Shown piece after piece: positions 32,050 through 40,444 of a stretch of 47,634 nucleotides of DNA. This stretch comes from JBIOJB01 sp044450465 (GTDB taxonomy: Bacteria; Chloroflexota; Dormibacteria; Dormibacterales; Dormibacteraceae): positions 1 through 47,634 of the forward strand of contig JBIOJB010000005.1 of NCBI GenBank assembly GCA_044450465.1, written 5' to 3'. The position numbers and the translations under genes were made by a program. Numbering within the stretch: the stretch's first letter is position 1; each line of letters begins with the position of its first letter. A model generated the notes under the pieces. That model ran no database searches. It worked only from the letters and a program-made list of their open reading frames with translations, and had not been told where the DNA came from.

Positions 32050-32838
32050 GTGAAGCTTCTGTACATCGTAGTCGACGATCTGCACCCTTCTCCGGAAGAG
32101 GTGCAGCGTCTGACCACGGGAGGCAGCGCGGCGGTAGGTGAGGACTCGTCATTTGTGGTGGAGCCGATCGCGATCGGCCCGGACCACTACTACGAGTCTG
32201 CCATCGGCATGGCGATGGCGGTACCAGGCATCCTCCACAAGATCCTGTCCGAGCAGCATCGATTTGACGCCGCGCTGATCGGCTGCTTCGGGGACCCAGG
32301 CCTGCGCGCGGCGCGGATGGTGGCGAAGATACCGGTCGTCGGCGCCGCCGAGGCGGCCACGGCGCTGGCCAGCCTTGTTGCGCAGCGTTTCGGCATCGTG
32401 ACGATCGTCGACTCGGAAATCCCCGAGCTCGAGCTGTACCTCTCGAGCCTCGAGGCTCGCTCCAGGTGCGTCGGCGTGTCTGCAATCGGCCTGGAGTTCT
32501 ACGAGCTGGTCGACGATCCGGCCGACACTCTCAACAGGTTGGAGACCGCCTCTCGGAAGCTGTTGGAGAAAGGCGCCGAGGCGATCCTCCTCGGCTGCAT
32601 GAGCTTTGGATTTCACCCGTTCGCCGCTCAGCTCCAGGAGCGACTGGGGATTCCGGTGATCGACCCGCTACGGGCCGGCGTGGTCGCGGCCAAAGCGATG
32701 TTGAGCCTCGGTGTGATGCCAAGCGCTCGCCACTTTCCCAGGATCGACGACGCGCAGCATCTGGCCCGTTTCCTCAGCTCCATCGGCGCGCCCGCCCTGG
32801 ACGGTAGGGTGCCCGTTCGCGTCGCAAGCGCGACCTAG
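32050..32838 (+). CDS. Asp/Glu/hydantoin racemase family protein
   Basis: The 262-residue protein has the two-cysteine pattern of the Asp/Glu racemase superfamily: I-G-C-F-G-D-P-G-L with Cys79 and L-L-G-C-M-S-F-G with Cys183, closest to hydantoin racemase. These act as general acid and base to invert or activate C-alpha of hydantoins, amino acids or maleate-like acids. GTG 32050 is used, six bases after the permease stop. It fits a role in converting both enantiomers of a hydantoin or related amide taken up by that permease. Confidence 0.85.
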   Translation: MKLLYIVVDDLHPSPEEVQRLTTGGSAAVGEDSSFVVEPIAIGPDHYYESAIGMAMAVPGILHKILSEQHRFDAALIGCFGDPGLRAARMVAKIPVVGAAEAATALASLVAQRFGIVTIVDSEIPELELYLSSLEARSRCVGVSAIGLEFYELVDDPADTLNRLETASRKLLEKGAEAILLGCMSFGFHPFAAQLQERLGIPVIDPLRAGVVAAKAMLSLGVMPSARHFPRIDDAQHLARFLSSIGAPALDGRVPVRVASAT

Positions 32839-32885
32839 CCAGGCCGGTCGTGCCCGGCGCTAAGTTAGGTCGGGAGGCCGCCTGA

Positions 32886-33461
32886 ATGGCCAACCACTCC
32901 TCCAATCACGCCCCCAAGCCGAAGCAGGTCGAGCTGGACCAGGTGGAGCGCGCGATGATCACGCTGCTGCAGAAGAACGGCCGCGCCGGAGTGCAAGAGC
33001 TGGCCCGAACCCTGGCCGTCAGCGACGTGACCGCTCGCCGCAAGCTGCGCCGCCTCCTCGGCGACGGCATAGTCCAGATCGTCGCGGCGGTGGACCCGTT
33101 CCAGATCGGCTTTGAGTCGCCGGTGATAATCGGGCTCAAGATCGATCGCTCAAGAATCGACGCCATCGCCGAGGTCCTCTGCAAGCATCCCTCCATCCGA
33201 TTCGTAGCCGCCGCCACGGGCCAGGTGGACCTGATCATCGAAGTGGTGGCAGCTTCGAACCACGAGCTCGCCGAGTTCTTGCTTGGCTACCTCGCGAGCA
33301 TCGAGGGCATCTTCGACACCGAAACGTCGCTGGTGCTCCGGATCTACAAGCAAACGTGGCACTGGGGCGTTCGCGGCGCCGAGGAGCCTTCGTCCCGGGA
33401 CGCCGGCCGCGCTCAAATGGTCAGACCCAAGGCCGGGAAGCCTCGATCGCGCCGATCTTAG
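32886..33461 (+). CDS. Lrp/AsnC-family transcriptional regulator
   Basis: The 191-residue protein has an N-terminal AsnC-type helix-turn-helix (L-D-Q-V-E-R-A-M-I-T-L-L-Q-K-N-G-R-A...L-A-V-S-D-V-T-A-R-R-K-L-R-R-L) and a RAM-type effector domain (about 80-155). It lacks obvious ligand clues. It follows the racemase by 47 bases and its 3' end overlaps the next gene by 106 bases. Lrp regulators often respond to amino acids, so it may sense the nitrogen product of the pathway. The inverted repeats before the NCS1 permease and before the third ureohydrolase are candidate sites. Confidence 0.85.
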   Translation: MANHSSNHAPKPKQVELDQVERAMITLLQKNGRAGVQELARTLAVSDVTARRKLRRLLGDGIVQIVAAVDPFQIGFESPVIIGLKIDRSRIDAIAEVLCKHPSIRFVAAATGQVDLIIEVVAASNHELAEFLLGYLASIEGIFDTETSLVLRIYKQTWHWGVRGAEEPSSRDAGRAQMVRPKAGKPRSRRS

Positions 33462-34438
33462 AGACCAACGACCCGACGCGGCTTGGGATTGGGTTTCTTG
33501 GTCAGCCCGACCTGCGATCGATGATCGAGGCGGGGCGCGCGTCGGAGCTTGCGGGCTTCGAATCGGCCTGGGTCGCAGAGACCCGCCTCACGCGCGACGC
33601 CGTCACCGGGGTGACTGCACTGCTGCTCAACACGGAGCGGATGCGTGTCGGCAGCTCAGCGATCAACGTGTTCACCCGCGGCGCAGCCCTTATCGCCGTG
33701 ACATGGGCAACGCTTTCCGAGGCCGCCCCGGGCAGGGTCGTCCTCGGCATCGGGGCGGGCTCCGCGGGGCCCTTGCGTCAACAGGGCTTTGAAGCAGACC
33801 ACCCGGTCTCGAGACTCCGAGAGCTGACGGAGGCGGTGCGCGCGGCTTGGGCCGCCCGTGCACCCATCACCCGCGTGGGCAATCACGTGAGTTTCGACGA
33901 CCTGCTGCTGGAGGTGCGACCGGCACCGACGCCCGACATCTATTTCTGTGTCGGCGGCCCCCGTGCGCTGGCGCTGGCCGGAGAGATCGCCGACGGGGTC
34001 GTCCTGGACGCCTTCCTCCCACCTGCCGCGGCCCGGCAGGCGCGAGCCATCCTCGACTCAGCCCAGCCTGGCTCAGGCTTCAAAGGCGAGCTGGCGGGGG
34101 CCGTCATGGTGAGTGTTGCGGACAGTCGCGCCGAAGCGGCGGCCGCCCTTCGGCCGGTGCTCGCCGGCTACCTCGTCAACTTTCCCGAGCTCGCCCGGGT
34201 CAGCGGGGTCGATCCCGAATTGACCGAGCGGCTACGCGAGCTCGCGGCTTCCGACGGGATGGAGGCAGCATCGCGCCTGCTCTCGGACGATCTGGTGGCG
34301 GCGCATGCCGTGTGCGGTCCGCCCGGCGCTTGCCGCGAGCGCGTGGCCGAGTATCGGGCCGCCGGTTACGACCTGCCCATCCTCTTTCCTGTCCGGGGGA
34401 GCCTGATGCCGTGCATCGATCTGTTGGCGGGAGCCTGA
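33356..34438 (+). CDS. LLM-class flavin-dependent oxidoreductase (bacterial luciferase family)
   Basis: Residues 42 onward follow the F420/FMN luciferase-like barrel (L-G-I-G-F-L-G-Q-P-D-L...E-S-A-W-V-A-E-T-R-L-T-R-D-A, G-R-V-V-L-G-I-G-A-G-S, I-Y-F-C-V-G-G-P-R-A-L-A-L-A-G-E-I-A-D-G-V-V-L-D). Such enzymes oxygenate or reduce substrates with FMNH2 or F420H2. The only usual start codon upstream is GTG at 33356, inside the regulator gene; the real start may be a less common codon near 33450. In this context a ring-opening monooxygenation, as in pyrimidine (RutA-type) breakdown, is a possibility but remains inference. Confidence 0.75.
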   Translation: MALGRSRRRGAFVPGRRPRSNGQTQGREASIAPILETNDPTRLGIGFLGQPDLRSMIEAGRASELAGFESAWVAETRLTRDAVTGVTALLLNTERMRVGSSAINVFTRGAALIAVTWATLSEAAPGRVVLGIGAGSAGPLRQQGFEADHPVSRLRELTEAVRAAWAARAPITRVGNHVSFDDLLLEVRPAPTPDIYFCVGGPRALALAGEIADGVVLDAFLPPAAARQARAILDSAQPGSGFKGELAGAVMVSVADSRAEAAAALRPVLAGYLVNFPELARVSGVDPELTERLRELAASDGMEAASRLLSDDLVAAHAVCGPPGACRERVAEYRAAGYDLPILFPVRGSLMPCIDLLAGA

Positions 34439-34454
34439 CCCCTGGAGATCGCCG

Positions 34455-35216
34455 TCAGAGCTTGAACTCCGTTCTGAGCGCCCCCGCCAGATGGTCGGCG
34501 CACAGGCGAAGCACTGTCTTCCCGATGGCCTCAGAGGCCTCGGTTGGGTGCCACAGCACGCCGCTCTTGGGGATGAACTCGGATGGCGCCGGCACCACGT
34601 CCCAGGCCGGGTGCCGGGCAGCCTGGTCGTCGGCGATCTTGTCGCGGCGAACCAGCTCGGGCCTGACGACGTACATAAGCGACGTCTCGATGATCGATGC
34701 GTGCTCGACGTCCCAGCCGGGAAACCCCTTGGGAAAGATCTCGGCCAGCTGAGCGTCCGTCAGCTGGGGGAACGGGTTCTCCAGCAGGAGCATCCGCACA
34801 TCTGGGTGACGGGCTGAGGTCAGATCGCAAGCCTCCCATAGATAGCCGGCATTCTCGTAGTGCCAGTTCTGAACGCAGATCCTCTTGAAACCGGCCCTGG
34901 CCAGCGCGGACAGCACCTCGTGAATCGTTGAGATCAGGGTCGACGCGCGAAGGGACAGCGTGCCGGGGAACGTTTCGCCGCCGCCGCTCAGGGCGCGCGA
35001 CATGGCGCCAAAGCGAACGGCGGGGGCCACGACCAGGTCGACCTGCCGGGCGGCTTCGAGTGCAACGGCCACCGGCAGCAGCACATCGGTGTTGAGGGGA
35101 AGATGCGGGCCATGCTGCTCGGTCGAGCCGATTGCGATCACGACCGGCTTGTTTGCCCTTGCCGCCTCCGCCGCCTCGGGCCAGGTCATCTCCTCCATCA
35201 GTCGCGTAGTAGCCAT
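34455..35216 (-). CDS. Creatininase-family amidohydrolase
   Basis: The 253-residue protein has the creatininase pattern: G-S-T-E-Q-H-G-P-H-L-P-L-N-T-D near residues 31-44 and the second metal segment D-V-E-H-A-S-I-I-E-T-S-L-M. Members hydrolyse cyclic amides such as creatinine, or open formamides (as in archaeal riboflavin synthesis) and 3-guanidino-lactams. The glycine-rich G-N-G-H-G-G-N typical of creatininase is replaced by Q-N-W-H-Y-E-N-A-G, so it is a divergent member and the substrate is uncertain. ATG 35216 is used. It is divergent from the third ureohydrolase and converges on the LLM gene with 16 bases between. Confidence 0.8.
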   Translation of the reverse strand: MATTRLMEEMTWPEAAEAARANKPVVIAIGSTEQHGPHLPLNTDVLLPVAVALEAARQVDLVVAPAVRFGAMSRALSGGGETFPGTLSLRASTLISTIHEVLSALARAGFKRICVQNWHYENAGYLWEACDLTSARHPDVRMLLLENPFPQLTDAQLAEIFPKGFPGWDVEHASIIETSLMYVVRPELVRRDKIADDQAARHPAWDVVPAPSEFIPKSGVLWHPTEASEAIGKTVLRLCADHLAGALRTEFKL

Positions 35217-35400
35217 AACCGCCTCCCTCTTTCAATCTGCCTGAAGCGCTCCCGATGCCACGGATTGAACTCTAGGCGCCACCTGAATTCCGAAAACCGA
35301 TACTGGACATGGTCTCTTGTATCGGCTTATAGTCACAGTAGGCTGCCGGACGGGCGTTGGCAAGACTCCAGCGTCGCCGGCGACAACGGGAGGGGTGAAA
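35217..35400. promoter_or_regulatory. Divergent promoter between creatininase-like and third ureohydrolase genes
   Basis: TGGACA (35304-35309), 18 bases and TATAGT (35328-35333) form a good promoter toward the ureohydrolase. It is embraced by the inverted repeat CCGATAC (35297-35303) / GTATCGG (35319-35325), extended by one mismatch to AAaCCGATAC...GTATCGGcTT, an attractive operator for an Lrp- or GntR-type regulator. A leader of about 60 bases remains before the ATG. Confidence 0.6.
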
Positions 35401-36381
35401 ATGCAGCAGGATCGGCTCAATCTTCCTTTCACCGGTCTGCCCACTTTTGCCAAGGTTCCATACCACCCCGACCTCGCGACACTGGACGCGGATGTCGCCA
35501 TCGTGGGTGCGCCCTACGACCTCGGAACCCAGGTCCGGTCGGGAACCCGATTTGGACCTCGCGGTATTCGGGCGGCCTCAACCATCTACGGCCTCCGCAC
35601 CCCGAAGTACTACGACGCGGAGTTCGACGAGATCTACCTCGACGGAGTGAGGATCGTGGACGTCGGCGACGCCGACATGATCCACGCCAGGCCCGAGGCT
35701 TGCCTCGCCAACATTCAGTCCACCACCGAGGCCATCCTGGCCCGCAACGTGCTTCCCGTCACGCTTGGGGGCGACCACTCGGTGCCAATCCCGATCATGA
35801 GGGCCTTCAAGGATAAGGGCCCCATCTTTGTCGTCCAGATCGACGCCCATCTGGACTTCGTGAACGAGCGTTTCGGTGTTCGTGAAGGGCACGGCAACGT
35901 GATGCGCCGCATCGCTGAGATGCCTCATGTCTCCGGCCTGGCGCAGATCGGCATCAGGGGCCCGGGGTCGAGCGACCCTTCCGATTTTGCCGATGCCCGG
36001 CGGATGGGCAGCACCATCATCGGCCCGCGCGAGTTCAGGCGCGTCGGCGTCGACAAGGTCCTCGAGCGGATTCCCAACGGCGCGAACTTCTACGTCACGA
36101 TGGACTGCGACGGATTCGACCCGGCGCTCATGCCCGGGAACGGCTCTCCTTCACCAGGCGGGCTGTCGTACCACGAGGTCGTGGACCTTCTACGCGGCAT
36201 CGCGTTCAAGGGCGAGGTCGTCGGATTCGACTTTGTCGAGGTGGCCCCGATGTACGACCCGACGGAGGTCACCGCACAGACGGCGGCGCGCGTCATCCTC
36301 GACTTCCTGGGCGCCATCTTCAAAGCGCGCGAGAAGCGCGGCGCTCCGGCCACCGCGAAGGCAGGGGCGACGACCAAATAG
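35401..36381 (+). CDS. Third arginase-family ureohydrolase
   Basis: The 326-residue protein has G-G-D-H (123-126), D-A-H-L-D (148-152) and M-D-C-D (234-237), the metal motifs of agmatinases and guanidino-acid hydrolases, with the last changed from the usual F-D-x-D to M-D-C-D. It should yield urea and an amine or amino acid. ATG 35401 has a GGGAGGGGTGAAA site; an earlier in-frame start at 35317 lies upstream of the promoter. The C-terminal part after 310 is short and basic. It heads an operon with the M20 hydrolase and the ammonia-lyase. Confidence 0.85.
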   Translation: MQQDRLNLPFTGLPTFAKVPYHPDLATLDADVAIVGAPYDLGTQVRSGTRFGPRGIRAASTIYGLRTPKYYDAEFDEIYLDGVRIVDVGDADMIHARPEACLANIQSTTEAILARNVLPVTLGGDHSVPIPIMRAFKDKGPIFVVQIDAHLDFVNERFGVREGHGNVMRRIAEMPHVSGLAQIGIRGPGSSDPSDFADARRMGSTIIGPREFRRVGVDKVLERIPNGANFYVTMDCDGFDPALMPGNGSPSPGGLSYHEVVDLLRGIAFKGEVVGFDFVEVAPMYDPTEVTAQTAARVILDFLGAIFKAREKRGAPATAKAGATTK

Positions 36382-36423
36382 CCGCGGGCGCCTCGGTGGC
36401 CGCGCTGGAGGACGCCTTTAACC

Positions 36424-37629
36424 GTGGCTGAGGCTCGCACCTCGGATGGGCGGATGCTCGAGTTCTTGCGCGACATCGTGCGGATCGACAGCACTCCGGG
36501 TCAGGAGGAGCGCGTGGTACACCGCATCGCGAAGGAGATGGAGGAGCTCGGCTATGTCGAGGCACGCGTCGACGAAGCCGGCAACGCCGTCGGGCGGCTG
36601 GGCAGCGGATCGCCCACGGTTCTCATCGATTGCCACGTGGACACGATCCCGATGCACAGCGCCGGCCGCTGGAAGCACGACCCGCTCGGGGCGGACCTCG
36701 AAGGCGGCCGCCTGTTCGGGCTGGGCGTGTGCGACATGAAATCCTCGGCTGCGGCATCCATCTACGGCGCGGCGCGGCTTTTCGCAGGCAACCCCCCTTT
36801 GGGAACGGTCTACGTCGTGAGCTCCATCGCCGAAGAGATGATGGAGGGCGCGGCCCTCGCCTCCACGTTCGATCGCTGTAACCCAGACGCCACCGTCATC
36901 GGGGAGCCGACGGATCTCCGACTGTGCATCGGGCAGCGCGGCCGCGCCAAGCTGGAGGTCGACGTGGTGGGCGAAGCCTGCCACGCGGGCCACCCTGAGA
37001 TTGGCATCAACGCCGCCAGCTGGATGGCGCGGCTCGTCAACGACGTTGCGCGACTCGAGCACCCGAACCATCCAGTCCTGGGCGGACGATCCGTGACCCT
37101 CATCGACATCCACTCCGAGCCTTATCCGAGCGTATCGATGGTTCCGGCAACCTGCCGGGCAAGGTTTGACTGCCGGTTCGGACCAGAAGAGACCGAGCAG
37201 TCGCTGGTGCGCCTGGTCACCGGGTTGACGAGCGATTGGAACCGCGATTCGCGGGCTCCCCGAGTCGACTGCCACATCGATGTGGCCGAGTTTCAGACCT
37301 TCAGCGGCCGGAGCTATCGAGTTCCCGAATACGCGCCTGCATGGCTCATGGCGCCCGACTCCGACGTGGTTCGCGCGGGCGCCGCCGGCCTTGTCGGCGC
37401 GGGACTACCGGCGGAGATCGCGACCTACGGGTTCTGCACCAACGGCAGCCTCACAGCTGGTCTGAGGGGAACACCGACCATTGGCTACGGGGTCGGTCGC
37501 GAAGCCGACGCCCATACCGTCGACGAGCACATCGACGTTGCCAACCTGTACAGGGCCGCCACCGGGTACGCCGCGATCGTGCGGGCACTGCTGGGAGCGC
37601 CGATCGGCAGGCAGAATCGATCCACGTGA
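36424..37629 (+). CDS. M20-family metallohydrolase (ArgE/DapE/YgeY-like)
   Basis: The 401-residue protein has the M20 signature: D-C-H-V-D-T-I-P, G-L-G-V-C-D-M-K-S, the E-E of the active site (A-E-E-M-M-E-G), G-E-P-T-D and the final H-T-V-D-E-H. These enzymes remove acyl or carbamoyl groups from amino acids; the region around G-E-P-T-D-L and the R-G-R-A-K segment resembles YgeY, found in purine-catabolic regions of enterobacteria. A GTG at 36424 is the start. The stop overlaps the lyase start as GTGA. A role as N-carbamoyl or N-acyl amidohydrolase late in the pathway fits. Confidence 0.85.
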   Translation: MAEARTSDGRMLEFLRDIVRIDSTPGQEERVVHRIAKEMEELGYVEARVDEAGNAVGRLGSGSPTVLIDCHVDTIPMHSAGRWKHDPLGADLEGGRLFGLGVCDMKSSAAASIYGAARLFAGNPPLGTVYVVSSIAEEMMEGAALASTFDRCNPDATVIGEPTDLRLCIGQRGRAKLEVDVVGEACHAGHPEIGINAASWMARLVNDVARLEHPNHPVLGGRSVTLIDIHSEPYPSVSMVPATCRARFDCRFGPEETEQSLVRLVTGLTSDWNRDSRAPRVDCHIDVAEFQTFSGRSYRVPEYAPAWLMAPDSDVVRAGAAGLVGAGLPAEIATYGFCTNGSLTAGLRGTPTIGYGVGREADAHTVDEHIDVANLYRAATGYAAIVRALLGAPIGRQNRST

Positions 37630-39170
37630 GCCAGCGCTCCGACCGCGCCGTGGTGACGATCGGTGATGGTGACCTGTCGCTCGACGGCTACTGGTCCGTC
37701 GCCGAGGGACGGTCCCGAGTCCGGTTGTCGCCGGCCGCGCGGTCGCGGATGGAGCAGCATCGCGCCTCCCTCTTCCGGCAGCTCGACCGAGGAGCGCGCA
37801 TATACGGCGTGAACACCGGATATGGCGCCGACAGCAAGCGCGTCCTGCCCCAGGACGTGCTCAGGACCGTGCAGCGCAACACCATCGTCAGCCACGCGGT
37901 TGGAGTGGGCGACCCAGCCGGCGAGCGGATCGTGCGTGGAATGATGCTGCTCAAAGCGAACGTCCTGGCCCAGGGCTACTCCGCGGTACGTCCAGCCGTG
38001 GCTGAGGCCCTGATCGAGTTTCTGAACCACGACATCCTCCCGATCGTGCCTGATCAGGGCTCGCTGGCAGCCAGTGGAGACCTGGTGCCCTCAGGGCATC
38101 TGGCTCTGGCCCTGCTGGGCGAGGGCGAGGTGATGCACTCAGGCAGGCGAGTTCCTGCTGCCGCCGCCCTGGCCGCGGCCGGGATCCCGAAGCTCGCGCC
38201 CGAGGAAAAGGAGGGCCTGGCCCTGGTGAACGGCACCGTTTTCACGGAGGCCTATGCGCTGCAAGCGGTCATCCTGGCCGAACGGTTGCTGCGCGTGGCC
38301 GATGTGGCCGGAGCCGCCACGCTGCAGGCGCTCAAGGGACACCTGGCCGCCTTCCAGGAGCGCGCGCTCCTGGTGCGGCCGCACCCTGGAGCGTTACTGT
38401 GCGCCGCCAACGTGCGCGCCCTCTGCCAGGGCTCGGCCCTGTTTGACGGGGCGCCGTCTCGGGTTCACGATCCCTACTGCCTTCGGTGCATCCCCCAGGT
38501 TCACGGCGCATCGCGTGACGCATTCGCCTACGTGAAGAGCGCCGCCCTCGTCGAGCTCAACGCGGTCACAGACAATCCCCTTGTCTTCGAATCAGACGAC
38601 TCGTGGGCCTCTGCGGGCAACTTTCACGCCCAGCCGATCGGGATCCCCATGGATACCCTGGCGGTCACCATCGCCGAGATTGCCAGCGTGTCTCAGCGGA
38701 GGACCCAACACCTGGTCGCGCCGGTCTACGACGTCGGCCTGCCCGACAAGCTCTCGAGGCGGGCCGACTCCGGGTCTGGACTCTTCATGCTGAACACGAC
38801 CGCGGCGGCGTTGGTCTCCGAGAACAAAGCCCTGAGCTTTCCGGCGAGTGTCGACTCGATGGCTGTGGACACGACCGAGGACCACGTCAGCATGGGCAGC
38901 GTCGCGGCTCGCAAGGCGATGGCGATCATCAAGAACACGGCCAATGTCCTGGCGATCGAGCTGATCTGCGCGATGCAGGCCATCGACCTGCATGAGCCGG
39001 TTTCCCCGTCGATCGCGATCGGAGCGGTGCGCGATGAGGTCCGGCGAAAAGTTCCCTTCGTTGACATCGACCGGGCGCTCTCGGCCGAGATCGGCCTCAT
39101 CGCCGCCGACGTGCTCTCGGGGTCACTGGTCGGACGCGCCGAGACCGCGCTCGGCCGAAGCCTTCTCTGA
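37626..39170 (+). CDS. Histidine/aromatic amino acid ammonia-lyase family enzyme (HutH-like)
   Basis: The 514-residue protein has the MIO-forming Ala149-Ser150-Gly151 in S-L-A-A-S-G-D-L-V-P, the catalytic Tyr60 (Y-G-V-N-T-G-Y-G), N-G-T, D-P-Y-C-L-R-C-I-P-Q-V-H-G and the E-D-H-V-S-M-G segment. It should eliminate ammonia from an amino acid without other cofactors. Some MIO-flanking residues differ from typical HutH (G-S-L-A and P-S-G-H instead of G-S-V-G and P-L-A-H), and no urocanase or imidazolonepropionase genes occur nearby, so histidine may not be the substrate. GTG 37626 overlaps the M20 gene by four bases. Confidence 0.85.
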   Translation: MSQRSDRAVVTIGDGDLSLDGYWSVAEGRSRVRLSPAARSRMEQHRASLFRQLDRGARIYGVNTGYGADSKRVLPQDVLRTVQRNTIVSHAVGVGDPAGERIVRGMMLLKANVLAQGYSAVRPAVAEALIEFLNHDILPIVPDQGSLAASGDLVPSGHLALALLGEGEVMHSGRRVPAAAALAAAGIPKLAPEEKEGLALVNGTVFTEAYALQAVILAERLLRVADVAGAATLQALKGHLAAFQERALLVRPHPGALLCAANVRALCQGSALFDGAPSRVHDPYCLRCIPQVHGASRDAFAYVKSAALVELNAVTDNPLVFESDDSWASAGNFHAQPIGIPMDTLAVTIAEIASVSQRRTQHLVAPVYDVGLPDKLSRRADSGSGLFMLNTTAAALVSENKALSFPASVDSMAVDTTEDHVSMGSVAARKAMAIIKNTANVLAIELICAMQAIDLHEPVSPSIAIGAVRDEVRRKVPFVDIDRALSAEIGLIAADVLSGSLVGRAETALGRSLL

Positions 39171-39172
39171 TC

Positions 39173-40444
39173 CTGGGCCGGCCACCCGGCGGGCGCGCCG
39201 CCACGCTGCTGGCAGAGCTGAGGTCCTCCGGCCAGCTGAACCGCGTCCTGGTCGCGCTTCTGCCGGCGTGGTTCGGTTGGGCCGCGAGCCAGGCTCTGTT
39301 CGGATGGCTCGTCTTCGATGCCACCGAGTCGCCGGCCCTGGTCAGCGTCGCCTTCGCGTTGCGGCTGCTGCCGCTTGCGATCGCGGGCGTGCCGGTTGGA
39401 GCCCTCTCGGATCGGCTGGGCCGGATCCGCATCCTGCAGGGCTCGAACTTGCTCGCCGCGGCTATTGCCACGGCGCTCGCCGCGATCGCCTGGTCTGGCC
39501 GGACTGAGCTTTTGACCCTCCTGGTGGCGGCGGCCGCCTTCGGGCTTGCCGACTCGGGGCGGTTGGTGTCAGGCAACAACCTCGTCTTTGACCTCGCCGG
39601 CGGTCTCGGAACGACCCGAGCGGTCGCGGCTTCAAACTTCGTGGCTGGAATCGGCGTCGCCATCGGCGGCGGGGCCGCCGGCCAATCGCTGAGTCGGGCG
39701 AGCCCTGCGGTGGTGGCGGTTGCGGTCGCGCTCGCCTACGCGGCGAGCGCGGCGCTCATGACTGGGGTTTCGGAGGTGCGGCACGCCCGCCCGGCGGAGC
39801 GCCCTTCATTTGCCGCCTCGCTCGGCGCAGGCCTGGCCATGCTTCGTGAGGTGCCGGTCGTCGGGGGCCTGATCGGTCTCGCTTTCGTAGTTGAGGTGTT
39901 CGCCTTTTCGGCGATGGCCCTCGATCCCGTCTTCGCCGGCAAGGTTTTTACGGTCGGCCCCGCGGGGCTCGGGCTCATCATCGTGGCTCGTGCCGGTGGC
40001 CGGTTGTGCGGCTCGGGAATCCTGGTTCTGAGCCCACCGCAGCGGGCGCTGGGTCGGGTCCTCACCTTCGCGGTGGTTGGCTTCGGCATCGCCCTCGTCA
40101 CCTATGCGGTGGCGCCCAGGTTCCAGCTCGCGCTGCCGCTCGTGCTTGGGGCCGGAGTCGCCAGCGTGTTGGTCGACGCCTTGGTGTTGACGGCTCTCCA
40201 GACCGCGGTTGAACACGGATCGCGGGGACGCGCGGCCGGCCTGTGGGTGCTGATAGTCGGCCTTCAGCCAATTGGCGTGCTGGAGGTCGGTCTGGTCGCG
40301 CAGTTCCTCGGCGCCCGCGATGCTCAGTTACTGAACGGGCTCATTGTCGGAGTGTTCGGGCTCGTGCTCGTGGGTACTGGCCTGGGTCGACGGATTCGCG
40401 AGATCGAGGCTAGAGACCCGGGCCGATCCGGCCCCTCTGCCTAA
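39173..40444 (+). CDS. MFS transporter lacking a usual start codon at its expected N-terminus
   Basis: The first conventional start is TTG at 39359, but the frame before it encodes a good first membrane segment (N-R-V-L-V-A-L-L-P-A-W-F-G-W-A) and the MFS loop D-R-L-G-R follows at the right distance, so translation should begin near 39173 (CTG) or 39167; only CTG or ATC codons are available between the stop at 39062 and 39359. It has about eleven or twelve membrane segments and ends four bases inside the convergent deaminase gene. It is in tandem with the ammonia-lyase and may export or import a product of it. The start assignment is uncertain. Confidence 0.7.
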   Translation: MGRPPGGRAATLLAELRSSGQLNRVLVALLPAWFGWAASQALFGWLVFDATESPALVSVAFALRLLPLAIAGVPVGALSDRLGRIRILQGSNLLAAAIATALAAIAWSGRTELLTLLVAAAAFGLADSGRLVSGNNLVFDLAGGLGTTRAVAASNFVAGIGVAIGGGAAGQSLSRASPAVVAVAVALAYAASAALMTGVSEVRHARPAERPSFAASLGAGLAMLREVPVVGGLIGLAFVVEVFAFSAMALDPVFAGKVFTVGPAGLGLIIVARAGGRLCGSGILVLSPPQRALGRVLTFAVVGFGIALVTYAVAPRFQLALPLVLGAGVASVLVDALVLTALQTAVEHGSRGRAAGLWVLIVGLQPIGVLEVGLVAQFLGARDAQLLNGLIVGVFGLVLVGTGLGRRIREIEARDPGRSGPSA

